DNA of 6,300 bases from Betaproteobacteria bacterium HGW-Betaproteobacteria-20 (GTDB lineage: Bacteria; Pseudomonadota; Gammaproteobacteria; Burkholderiales; Methylophilaceae), in assembly GCA_002842195.1 (NCBI GenBank), contig PHCL01000087.1, positions 1 through 6,300 of the forward strand, given 5' to 3'. A model generated the notes under the pieces. The model had not been told where the DNA came from. It made no database searches and saw only the letters and a list, made by a program, of their open reading frames with translations. A program made the position numbers and the translations under genes. Shown here piece after piece: positions 1-5,995 of the stretch (its first letter is position 1; each line of letters begins with the position of its first letter).

Positions 1-988
1 TTTCACCTAGATAATTAGCGCGTGCAACCAACTGCTCTTCTTCAATGATATCAATGACGGCATGGGCGGCGGCTATCGCTAATGGGTTGCCTGCATAAGT
101 ACCGCCTAAACCACCGGGTGCAGGGCCATCCATCACCTCAGCTTTACCACAAACTGCTGACAAAGTAGTGCCGCCCGCGAGGCTTTTTGCCATAGTCATG
201 ATATCGGGTAATACGTCATAATGCTCTGCCGCAAACATTTTACCTGTGCGGCCAAAACCAGTTTGAATTTCATCATAAATCAGTACTATGCCATGTGCAT
301 CGCATAGTGCACGTAATGCGCGCATCAGCGCCGGCGGCGTGACATAAAAACCGCCTTCACCTTGCACGGGCTCAATAATAATTGCTGCAATACGCTTGGG
401 ATCTATGTCGGCCTTAAAAACGGCATGCAGTGCATTGATTGAATCTTCAACGCTCACACTATGCAAATCAATCGGGAAAGGTACATGGTAAATTTCCGCT
501 GGGAACGGCCCAAAGCCGACTTTGTATGGCACAACCTTGCCCGTGAGCGCACAGCCCATTATGGTGCGTCCATGAAAAGCTCCAGAAAAAGCGATAATGC
601 CCGGACGGTTTGTATACGCACGTGCGATTTTAACGGCGTTTTCTACCGCTTCGGCACCGCTGGAAAAAAAACAGGTTTTTTTAGCATGGTTGCCAGGCGT
701 GAGTTGGTTAATGCGCTCAGCCAGCGTTACATAGCTTTCATATGGCAACACCTGGTAGCAAGTGTGCGTAAATTTGTGTAGTTGCGCTTCAATCGCAGCG
801 ACAATTTTTGGGTGTCGATGACCGGTATTGAGCACGGCGATACCGCCTGCAAAATCAATGTAACGTTTACCTTCTACATCCCACACTTCTGAATTCAGTG
901 CGCGATCGATAAAAAAATTAGCCATCACGCCAATGCCTCGCGGGGTGGCAGCCAGGCGACGTTCATGTAAGTGTTTGTTGGTAATCAT
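1..988 (-). CDS. gabT: 4-aminobutyrate aminotransferase (GabT), 3' end cut by window edge
   Basis: This is a class III PLP-dependent aminotransferase that moves the amino group of GABA to 2-oxoglutarate, giving succinate semialdehyde and glutamate in the cytoplasm. I translated 329 codons without a stop from the ATG at 988. E. coli GabT has 426 residues, so roughly 100 C-terminal residues lie outside the window. Its active-site residues fall at the same numbers as in E. coli GabT: Ile50, Gly111-Ala112 (phosphate binding), Arg141 in FHGR, Glu211 in QGEGG, Asp239 in YDEIQTGFGRTG (pyridine nitrogen), the PLP-Schiff-base Lys268 in MAKSLAGG, and Thr297 in GGTYAGNP. E. coli Val241 is Ile here, a conservative change. 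The later substrate arginine (Arg398 in E. coli) is not visible. A leader of about 150 nt and a stem-loop separate it from the aldehyde dehydrogenase upstream, so it may have its own promoter. Related omega-aminotransferases (5-aminovalerate, putrescine) are possible, but the residue match favours GabT. Confidence 0.92.
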   Translation of the reverse strand, partial: MITNKHLHERRLAATPRGIGVMANFFIDRALNSEVWDVEGKRYIDFAGGIAVLNTGHRHPKIVAAIEAQLHKFTHTCYQVLPYESYVTLAERINQLTPGNHAKKTCFFSSGAEAVENAVKIARAYTNRPGIIAFSGAFHGRTIMGCALTGKVVPYKVGFGPFPAEIYHVPFPIDLHSVSVEDSINALHAVFKADIDPKRIAAIIIEPVQGEGGFYVTPPALMRALRALCDAHGIVLIYDEIQTGFGRTGKMFAAEHYDVLPDIMTMAKSLAGGTTLSAVCGKAEVMDGPAPGGLGGTYAGNPLAIAAAHAVIDIIEEEQLVARANYLGE

Positions 989-995
989 ATTGCTT

Positions 996-1000
996 TCCCT
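996..1000 (-). promoter_or_regulatory. Ribosome binding site of gabT
   Basis: On the minus strand AGGGA lies 7 nt before the ATG at 988. It is a good Shine-Dalgarno match at the right distance and supports this start. The start also gives an N-terminus whose numbering agrees with E. coli GabT throughout. Confidence 0.7.
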
Positions 1001-1069
1001 GAATAAATGAATGCTTAAGCGTGCATATTAGTAATTGATTGAAATTAGTCACGCATATTTCATCAAGAT

Positions 1070-1079
1070 GCAATATTGC
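1070..1079. repeat. Perfect 10-bp palindrome upstream of gabT
   Basis: GCAATATTGC reads the same on both strands. It lies 81-91 nt upstream of the gabT ATG and just upstream of the candidate -35 elements. Position and symmetry would suit a dimeric regulator, but a 10-bp AT-rich palindrome can arise by chance and no known operator is recognised. Confidence 0.35.
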
Positions 1080-1141
1080 GGGATTATTTGCAGTAAAAAT
1101 ACATTAAATAAATGTCGTTTAAATCCTCGAGAGAAAATCAC

Positions 1142-1178
1142 TGCCCTGCGAGCCTTTATCTGAAAGGCTCACAGGGCA
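1142..1178 (-). terminator. Stem-loop after the PuuC-like gene, probable intrinsic terminator
   Basis: Arms 1142-1157 and 1163-1178 form a 16-bp stem with a 5-nt loop (CAGAU in the minus-strand RNA). In that RNA every position pairs, because position 1171/1149 forms a U.G wobble. The plus-strand RNA would have a C/A mismatch there. The stem starts about 40 nt after the puuC stop. On the minus strand it is followed by GTGA and then TTTTCTCTC. This is a short, interrupted T-tract starting 4 nt late, so termination may be partial. There is no T-tract on the plus side. It could also be an mRNA-stabilising 3' hairpin. Confidence 0.6.
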
Positions 1179-1218
1179 TCACATGGGAAGGTATGCTGAA
1201 ATTAACAAAAATCAAGGT

Positions 1219-2712
1219 TTAAGTCAGTTTAATCCAGGTGGTTTTAAGCTCGGTATATTTCTCTAACGCATGCAGCGATTTATCACGCCCATTGCCAGAT
1301 TGTTTGTAACCGCCAAATGGCACGGTAATATCGTCTTCATCATAGCTGTTCACATGCACGGTGCCAGCGCGTAAGCGCCGTGCCACCATGTGCGCGCGAC
1401 TGATGTCTTGTGTCCAGACGGCCGCAGCAAGCCCATATTCAGTATCGTTGGCGATGCGGATGGCTTCTTCTTCAGTATCAAAAGTGATAATAGAAAGTAC
1501 CGGGCCAAAAATTTCTTCACTCGCAATTGTCATGTCATTGGTAACATGATCAAACACGGTTGGACTCACGTAAAAACCGCCTGTTTCACTACGTGTCTGC
1601 TCACCACCGGCCAACAGTTTAGCGCCTTGCGCTTTGCCGCTGGAAATGTATTTCAGTACATTTTGCATCTGCCCGCAATCCACCAATGCGCCCATGGTGG
1701 TGTCAGCATCTAAAGGATCGCCAGGATGATATTCCGGCAAATGTGACAGCAGTTTTTTAACGAATTCATCTTTAATAGAACGCTCAACCAGCAGGCGTGA
1801 AGGCGCATTGCAGCTCTCGCCCTGGTTGTAAAAAACTGAGCCGGCCGAAGCCGTCGCCGCTTTATCCAAATCCTTACAATCGGCAAATACGATATTGGGC
1901 GACTTTCCACCTAACTCGCACCAGGCACGCTTCAGGTTGCTTTGTCCTGCCATGATTTGAATTTTCTTGCCCACACCGGTTGAGCCAGTAAAGGCAATAC
2001 AATCAACATCCATGTGCATAGCGAGCGGCGTACCTGCCTCCGCGCCAAAGCCTGGCACCACATTTAACACGCCTGCAGGAATGCCCGCTTCTAAGGCTAA
2101 ATCACCCAGCCTTAACGCTGTCAGCGGCGATTTCTCGGAAGGTTTCAGTACCACACTATTGCCGGTTACCAGCGCGGGTGCAATCTTCCAGCACGCCATT
2201 AAAATCGGATAGTTCCACGGCACAATTGCACCAACCACGCCAATTGGCTCGCGCGTAATCATGGCCAGTGTGTTATCTGCCGTGGGCGCAATTTCGTCAT
2301 AGACTTTATCAATCGCCTCGCCAAACCAGCGCAACGTATTCGCTGCGGAATTCACATCCCCGTTCAAGCTCGCGGTAATCGGCTTGCCCATGTCCAGCGT
2401 TTCCAGCAGCGCCAGTTCTTCTTTATTTTCCAGTATTAAATCAGCAAATCGTATCATGGTTTGCTTGCGCTCACGCGGCGACAAACCGGCCCAACACCTA
2501 TCATTAAATGCGGTACGTGCGGCCAAAACCGCCAAATCAATATCGGCCGCCTGACAGCTTGTCACGTCTGTGAGTTTGCGGCTATCTATTGGCGAGAAAC
2601 ACTCGAAAGTTTGACCGCCAACGGCATTGACTCGCTTGCCATTGATAAATGCACGACCGTCTATTTTGAGGGTTTTGGCACGCTGATGCCAATCAATTTT
2701 AATATCAGTCAT
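1219..2712 (-). CDS. puuC: PuuC-like NAD(P)+ aldehyde dehydrogenase
   Basis: This protein of 497 residues belongs to the aldehyde dehydrogenase superfamily and closely resembles E. coli PuuC (495 residues) along its whole length. PuuC oxidises gamma-glutamyl-gamma-aminobutyraldehyde to gamma-glutamyl-GABA in putrescine degradation, and related enzymes oxidise other amino-aldehydes. Visible features, numbered from the ATG at 2712: VPWNYP with the oxyanion Asn167, the cofactor-binding KPSE (Lys190), FTGST at 241-245, the general base Glu266 in ELGGKSPN, the catalytic Cys301 in NQGESCNAPSR, EEIFGP at about 399-404, and the C-terminal GGYKQSGNGRDKSLHALEK block shared with PuuC. A TTG at 2733 would add seven residues and overlap gabD by 19 nt, but the ATG matches the family length better. 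The start is 2 nt after the gabD stop, so co-translation is likely. The exact substrate cannot be read from the sequence; 4-aminobutyraldehyde or 3-hydroxypropanal are alternatives. Confidence 0.82.
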   Translation of the reverse strand: MTDIKIDWHQRAKTLKIDGRAFINGKRVNAVGGQTFECFSPIDSRKLTDVTSCQAADIDLAVLAARTAFNDRCWAGLSPRERKQTMIRFADLILENKEELALLETLDMGKPITASLNGDVNSAANTLRWFGEAIDKVYDEIAPTADNTLAMITREPIGVVGAIVPWNYPILMACWKIAPALVTGNSVVLKPSEKSPLTALRLGDLALEAGIPAGVLNVVPGFGAEAGTPLAMHMDVDCIAFTGSTGVGKKIQIMAGQSNLKRAWCELGGKSPNIVFADCKDLDKAATASAGSVFYNQGESCNAPSRLLVERSIKDEFVKKLLSHLPEYHPGDPLDADTTMGALVDCGQMQNVLKYISSGKAQGAKLLAGGEQTRSETGGFYVSPTVFDHVTNDMTIASEEIFGPVLSIITFDTEEEAIRIANDTEYGLAAAVWTQDISRAHMVARRLRAGTVHVNSYDEDDITVPFGGYKQSGNGRDKSLHALEKYTELKTTWIKLT

Positions 2713-2714
2713 AT

Positions 2715-4175
2715 TTATAGCCCCGCCATACAAACGTATTTTAATTCGAGATATTCATCTATGCCATGATGCGAGCCTTCACGCCCTAAGCCTGACTGCT
2801 TCATCCCGCCAAACGGCGCAACTTCATTAGAAATCATGCCAGTATTCACACCAACCATGCCGTATTCAAGCGCCTCGGCCACGCGCCAGATGCGTCCGAT
2901 ATCACGGCTGTAAAAATACGAAGCAAGCCCAAACTCGGTTCGATTCGCCAGTGCTATCACTTCATCATCAGTATTAAAACGGAACAGGGGCGCCACAGGA
3001 CCAAAAGTTTCTTCACTAAAAATTAAAGCTTCAGCGCTAACATCAGCCAGCAAGGTAGGCTCAAAAAAAGTACCCCCAAGCGCATGGCGTTTGCCGCCTT
3101 GCACCAGGTGTGCGCCTTTTTTAACTGCATCAGCCACATGACTTTCAATTTTCTCAATCGCTGCCGCATCAATCAACGGTCCTTGCGTGATGCCTTCTGC
3201 AGTACCTGCACCCACTTTAAGCTGGCTGACTTTTTCTGCTAATTTTTTTGTAAATTCATCAAAAATGCCATTTTGCACAAATAACCGATTCGCACATACG
3301 CAGGTTTGCCCGGCGTTACGGAACTTTGCCATCATCGCACCTTCTACGGCGGCGTCTAAATCGGCATCGTCAAACACAATAAATGGCGCGTTGCCGCCCA
3401 ATTCAAGCGACAGCTTTTTAATCGTATCGGCACATTGACGCATTAAAATTCGGCCGACTTCGGTTGAACCTGTGAATGAAAGCTTAGTAACAATAGGGCT
3501 TTCGCACATTACCGCGCCAATTTCACGTGCTCTGCCTGTGATTACTTGCAACAGGCCGGCAGGCACGCCAGCTTCTTCTGCCAACACCGCTAACGCAATG
3601 GCGCTTAACGGCGTTTGCTCTGCCGGCTTCACAATCATACTGCACCCAGCTGCCAACGCCGGGGCTACTTTGCGCGTAATCATGGCAACGGGAAAGTTCC
3701 ATGGTGTAATGGCAGCGGTCACGCCAATCGGCTGCTTAAGCACTAATAATCGGCGGTCACCCATCGGTGCAGGTATTGTTTCGCCATACACACGCTTCGC
3801 CTCCTCGGCAAACCACTCAACAAAGCTCGCGCCGTAAGCAATTTCGCCGCGCGCTTCAGCCAATGGCTTGCCTTGCTCGACCGTAAGGATTTGCGCTAAA
3901 TCTTCTGCATGCAGCACAATTAAATCAAACCAACGCTTGAGTATGGTTGCGCGCGCTTTAGCGGTGAGCGTTTTCCATTGCTTTTGCGCAACTTGACTAA
4001 CGACAATTGCACGCTCAGTTTCAGCTTTTCCCATACGCGGCACATTGGCTATTGTCTGGCCGTTTGCAGGATTGGTGACAGGGAAAGTTTCACCGGAATC
4101 AGCGCCTACCCATTGGCCGGCAAGCAGGGTAAGATTGTTTTTAAGTAGTGCGGTATGTTTTAATTGAAGTGACAT
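2715..4175 (-). CDS. gabD: Succinate-semialdehyde dehydrogenase (NAD(P)+), GabD
   Basis: GabD oxidises succinate semialdehyde to succinate in the cytoplasm, the last step of GABA breakdown before the TCA cycle. The protein has 486 residues from the ATG at 4175 (E. coli GabD: 482) and matches that family from the N-terminal NGxW-like region to the C-terminal EYLELKY. Visible residues: oxyanion Asn160 in ITPWNFP, Lys183 in VKPAEQTP, FTGSTEVG at about 235-242, general base Glu258 in LELGGNAPFIVFDDADLD, catalytic Cys292 and Cys294 in NAGQTCVCANR, EETFGP, and NEVAPFGGMKQSGLGREGS. The reading frame stays open upstream to 4307, but those 44 residues overlap potI and do not look like GabD, so the internal ATG is preferred. 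Its Shine-Dalgarno is weak (AGCAGA). The gene follows the permease by 49 nt and precedes the PuuC-like gene by 2 nt, consistent with one operon. Homologues acting on glutarate semialdehyde exist (the DavD type), so a broader role is possible. Confidence 0.93.
   Translation of the reverse strand: MSLQLKHTALLKNNLTLLAGQWVGADSGETFPVTNPANGQTIANVPRMGKAETERAIVVSQVAQKQWKTLTAKARATILKRWFDLIVLHAEDLAQILTVEQGKPLAEARGEIAYGASFVEWFAEEAKRVYGETIPAPMGDRRLLVLKQPIGVTAAITPWNFPVAMITRKVAPALAAGCSMIVKPAEQTPLSAIALAVLAEEAGVPAGLLQVITGRAREIGAVMCESPIVTKLSFTGSTEVGRILMRQCADTIKKLSLELGGNAPFIVFDDADLDAAVEGAMMAKFRNAGQTCVCANRLFVQNGIFDEFTKKLAEKVSQLKVGAGTAEGITQGPLIDAAAIEKIESHVADAVKKGAHLVQGGKRHALGGTFFEPTLLADVSAEALIFSEETFGPVAPLFRFNTDDEVIALANRTEFGLASYFYSRDIGRIWRVAEALEYGMVGVNTGMISNEVAPFGGMKQSGLGREGSHHGIDEYLELKYVCMAGL
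2721..2724 (-). promoter_or_regulatory. Ribosome binding site favouring the ATG start of the PuuC-like gene
   Basis: GGGG lies 8 nt before the ATG at 2712, inside the last sense codons of gabD. It is imperfect, but it is the only purine-rich core near either candidate start. It is downstream of the TTG at 2733 and so cannot serve that codon. Termination at the gabD TAA 2 nt away probably helps initiation. Confidence 0.45.
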
Positions 4176-4201
4176 TATGTTCTGCTTTGTTTGGTTTGGT
4201 T

Positions 4202-4222
4202 TTTGTAGCACAAGGCTACAAA
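4202..4222 (-). repeat. Perfect 8-bp inverted repeat between potI and gabD
   Basis: In the minus-strand RNA, UUUGUAGC and GCUACAAA pair perfectly around a 5-nt loop (CUUGU), starting 2 nt after the potI stop codon. No T-tract follows. Instead the RNA continues as an A/C-rich run with almost no G (AAAACCAAACCAAACAAAG) up to gabD. It is therefore unlikely to be a classical intrinsic terminator. An mRNA-processing or 3'-protecting hairpin that lets potI and gabD be expressed at different levels fits better. Confidence 0.5.
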
Positions 4223-4224
4223 TA

Positions 4225-5070
4225 CTACTTATTGCTATCGCTATAAGCTTGCGCTTCTTCACGCTTGCGTTTACGTTCCTGATGAGAGGTGTAAAAACTC
4301 GATGCAATTACTGCGATTGTGACCACGGTGATTGTCACTGTAGCAACAGCGTTAATAGTCGGGTTTAAACCTAATCTGGCACGAGAAAAAATCACCATCG
4401 GCATAGTAGAGTAGCCAGGCCCGGACAAAAATGATGACAGCACCACGTCATCAAAAGATAAAGTAAAAGTGAGTAAAAATGCTGAAACCAAAGCAGGAAC
4501 CAGCAATGGGAATGTCACCAAAGTAAACACCTGTAATGGCTTGCAGCCCAAATCCATCGCGGCTTCATCTAACTTGCTATCCATTTCACGCAAACGCGAA
4601 GTCACTACCACAGCGGCATACGCCGTGCCAAGCAAAGCATGGCCCAGCAAAATAGTGAATAAGCCCCGTTCAGGAAAACCCAGCCAATGTTGCACCGAAA
4701 CCAGCATTAGCAACAGAGATAAACCGACAATCACATCTGGCATGACCAATGGCATGCTCGCCATCGAAGACAGCAAGGTGCGCCCTTTGAAGCGTTTATA
4801 CCTGTTTAAAGCAAACGCGGTAAATGTGCCGAAAAACACCGACATCAACGCTGATAAAAATGCGATTTTTAGAGACAGCAATACTGCCGATATTAAATCT
4901 GCATCTTTAACCAGGGCTTCATACCAGCGTAAGCTTGCATGCGACCAAATGGTAACAAGTCTGGAATCGTTAAATGAAAACACCACCAAGGTAATAATTG
5001 GCAAATACAAAAATATATAAACCGCAATCATCCAGGCTTTAGCAAATAATTTATTCATGGCTAAGCTCAT
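4225..5070 (-). CDS. potI: Polyamine ABC transporter, inner-membrane permease (PotI-like)
   Basis: This 281-residue permease is one half of the membrane channel of a putrescine/spermidine ABC importer. It resembles E. coli PotI closely, for example in LYLPIITLVVFSFNDSRLVTxW, PLVMPDVIVGLSLLL, SFDDVVLSSFLSGPG and the stretch with MPMVIFSRARLGLNPTINA. About six membrane segments are visible, near residues 11-33, 60-88, 104-126, 137-157, 189-213 and 238-260. The ATPase-contacting EAA loop lies at 169-189 (EAAMDLG, then FPL), between segments 4 and 5. The charged tail after residue 263 (HQERKRKREE) is probably cytoplasmic. The start at 5070 overlaps the stop of the preceding permease as ATGA, and GGAGG sits 7 nt upstream, so the two are probably translationally coupled. 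Another Met at codon 5 is less likely as the start. PotI versus PotC cannot be settled fully without the binding protein, but the sequence favours PotI. Confidence 0.87.
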   Translation of the reverse strand: MSLAMNKLFAKAWMIAVYIFLYLPIITLVVFSFNDSRLVTIWSHASLRWYEALVKDADLISAVLLSLKIAFLSALMSVFFGTFTAFALNRYKRFKGRTLLSSMASMPLVMPDVIVGLSLLLMLVSVQHWLGFPERGLFTILLGHALLGTAYAAVVVTSRLREMDSKLDEAAMDLGCKPLQVFTLVTFPLLVPALVSAFLLTFTLSFDDVVLSSFLSGPGYSTMPMVIFSRARLGLNPTINAVATVTITVVTIAVIASSFYTSHQERKRKREEAQAYSDSNK

Positions 5071-5984
5071 GCTTTTGCCTCCATTTGCTCTGTTTGGGAT
5101 TTATTGTAAATCGCCATTGGCAATAGAATAAGCAATATCATCACCACCGCCACTGCCGAAGCCATTGGCCAGTCATTGTTACTAAAGAATTCATCCCACA
5201 ACACACGGCCTATCATCAACGTACTTGAACCACCCAACAGTTCAGGAATCACATATTCGCCCACCGCTGGAATAAATACCAACATAGAGCCTGCGATAAT
5301 GCCGGCTTTAGAAAGTGGCACAGTTATTAACCAGAAAGCTTTAAATGGGCTGGTGCCAAGATCTGCGGCGGCTTCCAAATAACGCATATCCAGCTTGGAT
5401 AAATTGGCATACAGCGGCAATATCATAAATGGCAGGTATGAGTACACCATGCCCACCAGCAATGAAAATGAGTTATTCATCATCGCTAATGGCGAGTCAA
5501 TTAAACCCAGACTCATAAGCACATTGTTAATTACACCATTGCTAACCAGCAAGGTTTTCCAAGCGTAAATACGCAACAAAAATGATGTCCAAAAAGGCAA
5601 CATGATGAGCATAAGCAGCATCGGCTGCAAATGCTTAGGTGAACGTGCCATAAAGTAGGCAAAAGGATAGCCTATGGCCAAGCATAGTAGTGTAGTGATT
5701 AATGCATACTTGATTGAGGATAAATAGGTTTTAAGATATAACGAGTCACTCGCGATAAACTGATAACTGGCAAAGTTAAGTGTTAACTTCGGCCAGCCTT
5801 CACGCCAGTCTATCATGCTGGAAACAGAGGTTGCTTCCATCTCTGACAGGCTAATTTTCAGCACAATTAAAAGTGGTATGGCAGCTAACAGCAAAAACCA
5901 AAAGTACGGAATAGCAATAACCGCATGGCGGCCATCTAGTAGACCGCTCCGGAGCCTGCTTAAAAAACTTTGTTTTTTAGCCAC
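5067..5984 (-). CDS. potH: Polyamine ABC transporter, inner-membrane permease (PotH-like)
   Basis: This 305-residue permease is the partner of the PotI-like protein (E. coli PotH has 317 residues). It has a basic cytoplasmic N-terminus (MAKKQSFLSRLRSG) and about six membrane segments, near residues 21-43, 90-113, 120-145, 171-192, 226-247 and 272-294. The long stretch between the first two segments (about 45-88) is probably periplasmic, as in PotB/PotH. Typical blocks are LPFWTSFLLRIYAWKTLL, YLPFMILPLYANLSKLD, and the EAA loop at 204-224 (EAAADLG ... VPL), followed by FIPAVGEYVIPELLGG. The start codon is GTG at 5984, supported by AAGGA 6 nt upstream. The gap to the ATPase stop is only 11 nt, and the 3' end overlaps the next permease by 4 nt, so all three transport genes look co-transcribed. 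Confidence 0.87.
   Translation of the reverse strand: MAKKQSFLSRLRSGLLDGRHAVIAIPYFWFLLLAAIPLLIVLKISLSEMEATSVSSMIDWREGWPKLTLNFASYQFIASDSLYLKTYLSSIKYALITTLLCLAIGYPFAYFMARSPKHLQPMLLMLIMLPFWTSFLLRIYAWKTLLVSNGVINNVLMSLGLIDSPLAMMNNSFSLLVGMVYSYLPFMILPLYANLSKLDMRYLEAAADLGTSPFKAFWLITVPLSKAGIIAGSMLVFIPAVGEYVIPELLGGSSTLMIGRVLWDEFFSNNDWPMASAVAVVMILLILLPMAIYNKSQTEQMEAKA
5078..5082 (-). promoter_or_regulatory. Strong ribosome binding site for potI
   Basis: GGAGG lies 7 nt before the ATG at 5070, inside the last codons of the upstream permease gene. It is the best Shine-Dalgarno in the window, and it decides the start at 5070 over the Met codon 12 nt further in. Confidence 0.75.
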
Positions 5985-5990
5985 GATGTG

Positions 5991-5995
5991 TCCTT
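5991..5995 (-). promoter_or_regulatory. Ribosome binding site for the GTG start of potH
   Basis: AAGGA lies 6 nt before the GTG at 5984 and directly follows the ATPase stop TAA (5998-5996). It decides the GTG as start, since no ATG lies nearby in frame, and it suggests re-initiation after the ATPase gene. Confidence 0.65.

Larger units (their letters stand above)
989..1141 (-). promoter_or_regulatory. AT-rich gabT leader, probable promoter region
   Basis: This non-coding stretch lies between the stem-loop at 1142-1178 and the gabT start. It is clearly richer in A and T than the genes around it. Two weak sigma-70-like pairs can be read on the minus strand: TTGATG (1066-1061) with TTCAAT (1043-1038), spacer 17; and GTGACT (1052-1047) with TAATAT (1030-1025), spacer 16. 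Each hexamer matches consensus at only 4 of 6 positions, so I do not choose between them. The perfect palindrome GCAATATTGC (1070-1079) lies just upstream of both pairs and could be a regulator site. No ORF of credible quality is present. That the region holds a promoter is inferred from the preceding hairpin and its composition. Confidence 0.4.

Noticed and set aside
461..781. Plus-strand ORF of 106 codons
   Set aside because: It lies wholly inside gabT, which has full family conservation and exact active-site spacing on the minus strand. The plus-strand product has no recognisable features.
1064..1082. Possible sigma-54 promoter (CCGCAATATTGCA) before gabT
   Set aside because: It lacks the essential GG of the -24 element. 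Only the TTGC-like half resembles the consensus.
1710..1910. Minus-strand ORF of 66 codons in another frame of the PuuC-like gene
   Set aside because: It is contained in the conserved dehydrogenase reading frame, which has no sign of a frameshift, so it is a shadow.
3187..3837. Plus-strand ORFs of 83 and 121 codons opposite gabD
   Set aside because: Both are antisense shadows of the strongly conserved GabD sequence; no ribosome site or domain supports them.
1219..4175. Tandem duplication of one aldehyde dehydrogenase gene
   Set aside because: The two proteins share only the superfamily motifs and each matches a different established family (GabD and PuuC), so they are ancient paralogues placed side by side and not a recent duplication.
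4176..4307. 44-residue N-terminal extension of GabD
   Set aside because: It overlaps the end of potI and the intergenic hairpin and has no similarity to GabD N-termini. The ATG at 4175 gives 486 residues, close to the family length.
4469..5020. Plus-strand ORF of 183 codons, the longest antisense frame
   Set aside because: It is the mirror frame of the PotI-like permease. The product is a low-complexity mix rich in Ser, Asn, Thr and Lys with no domain, and the minus-strand gene has clear membrane segments and an EAA loop.
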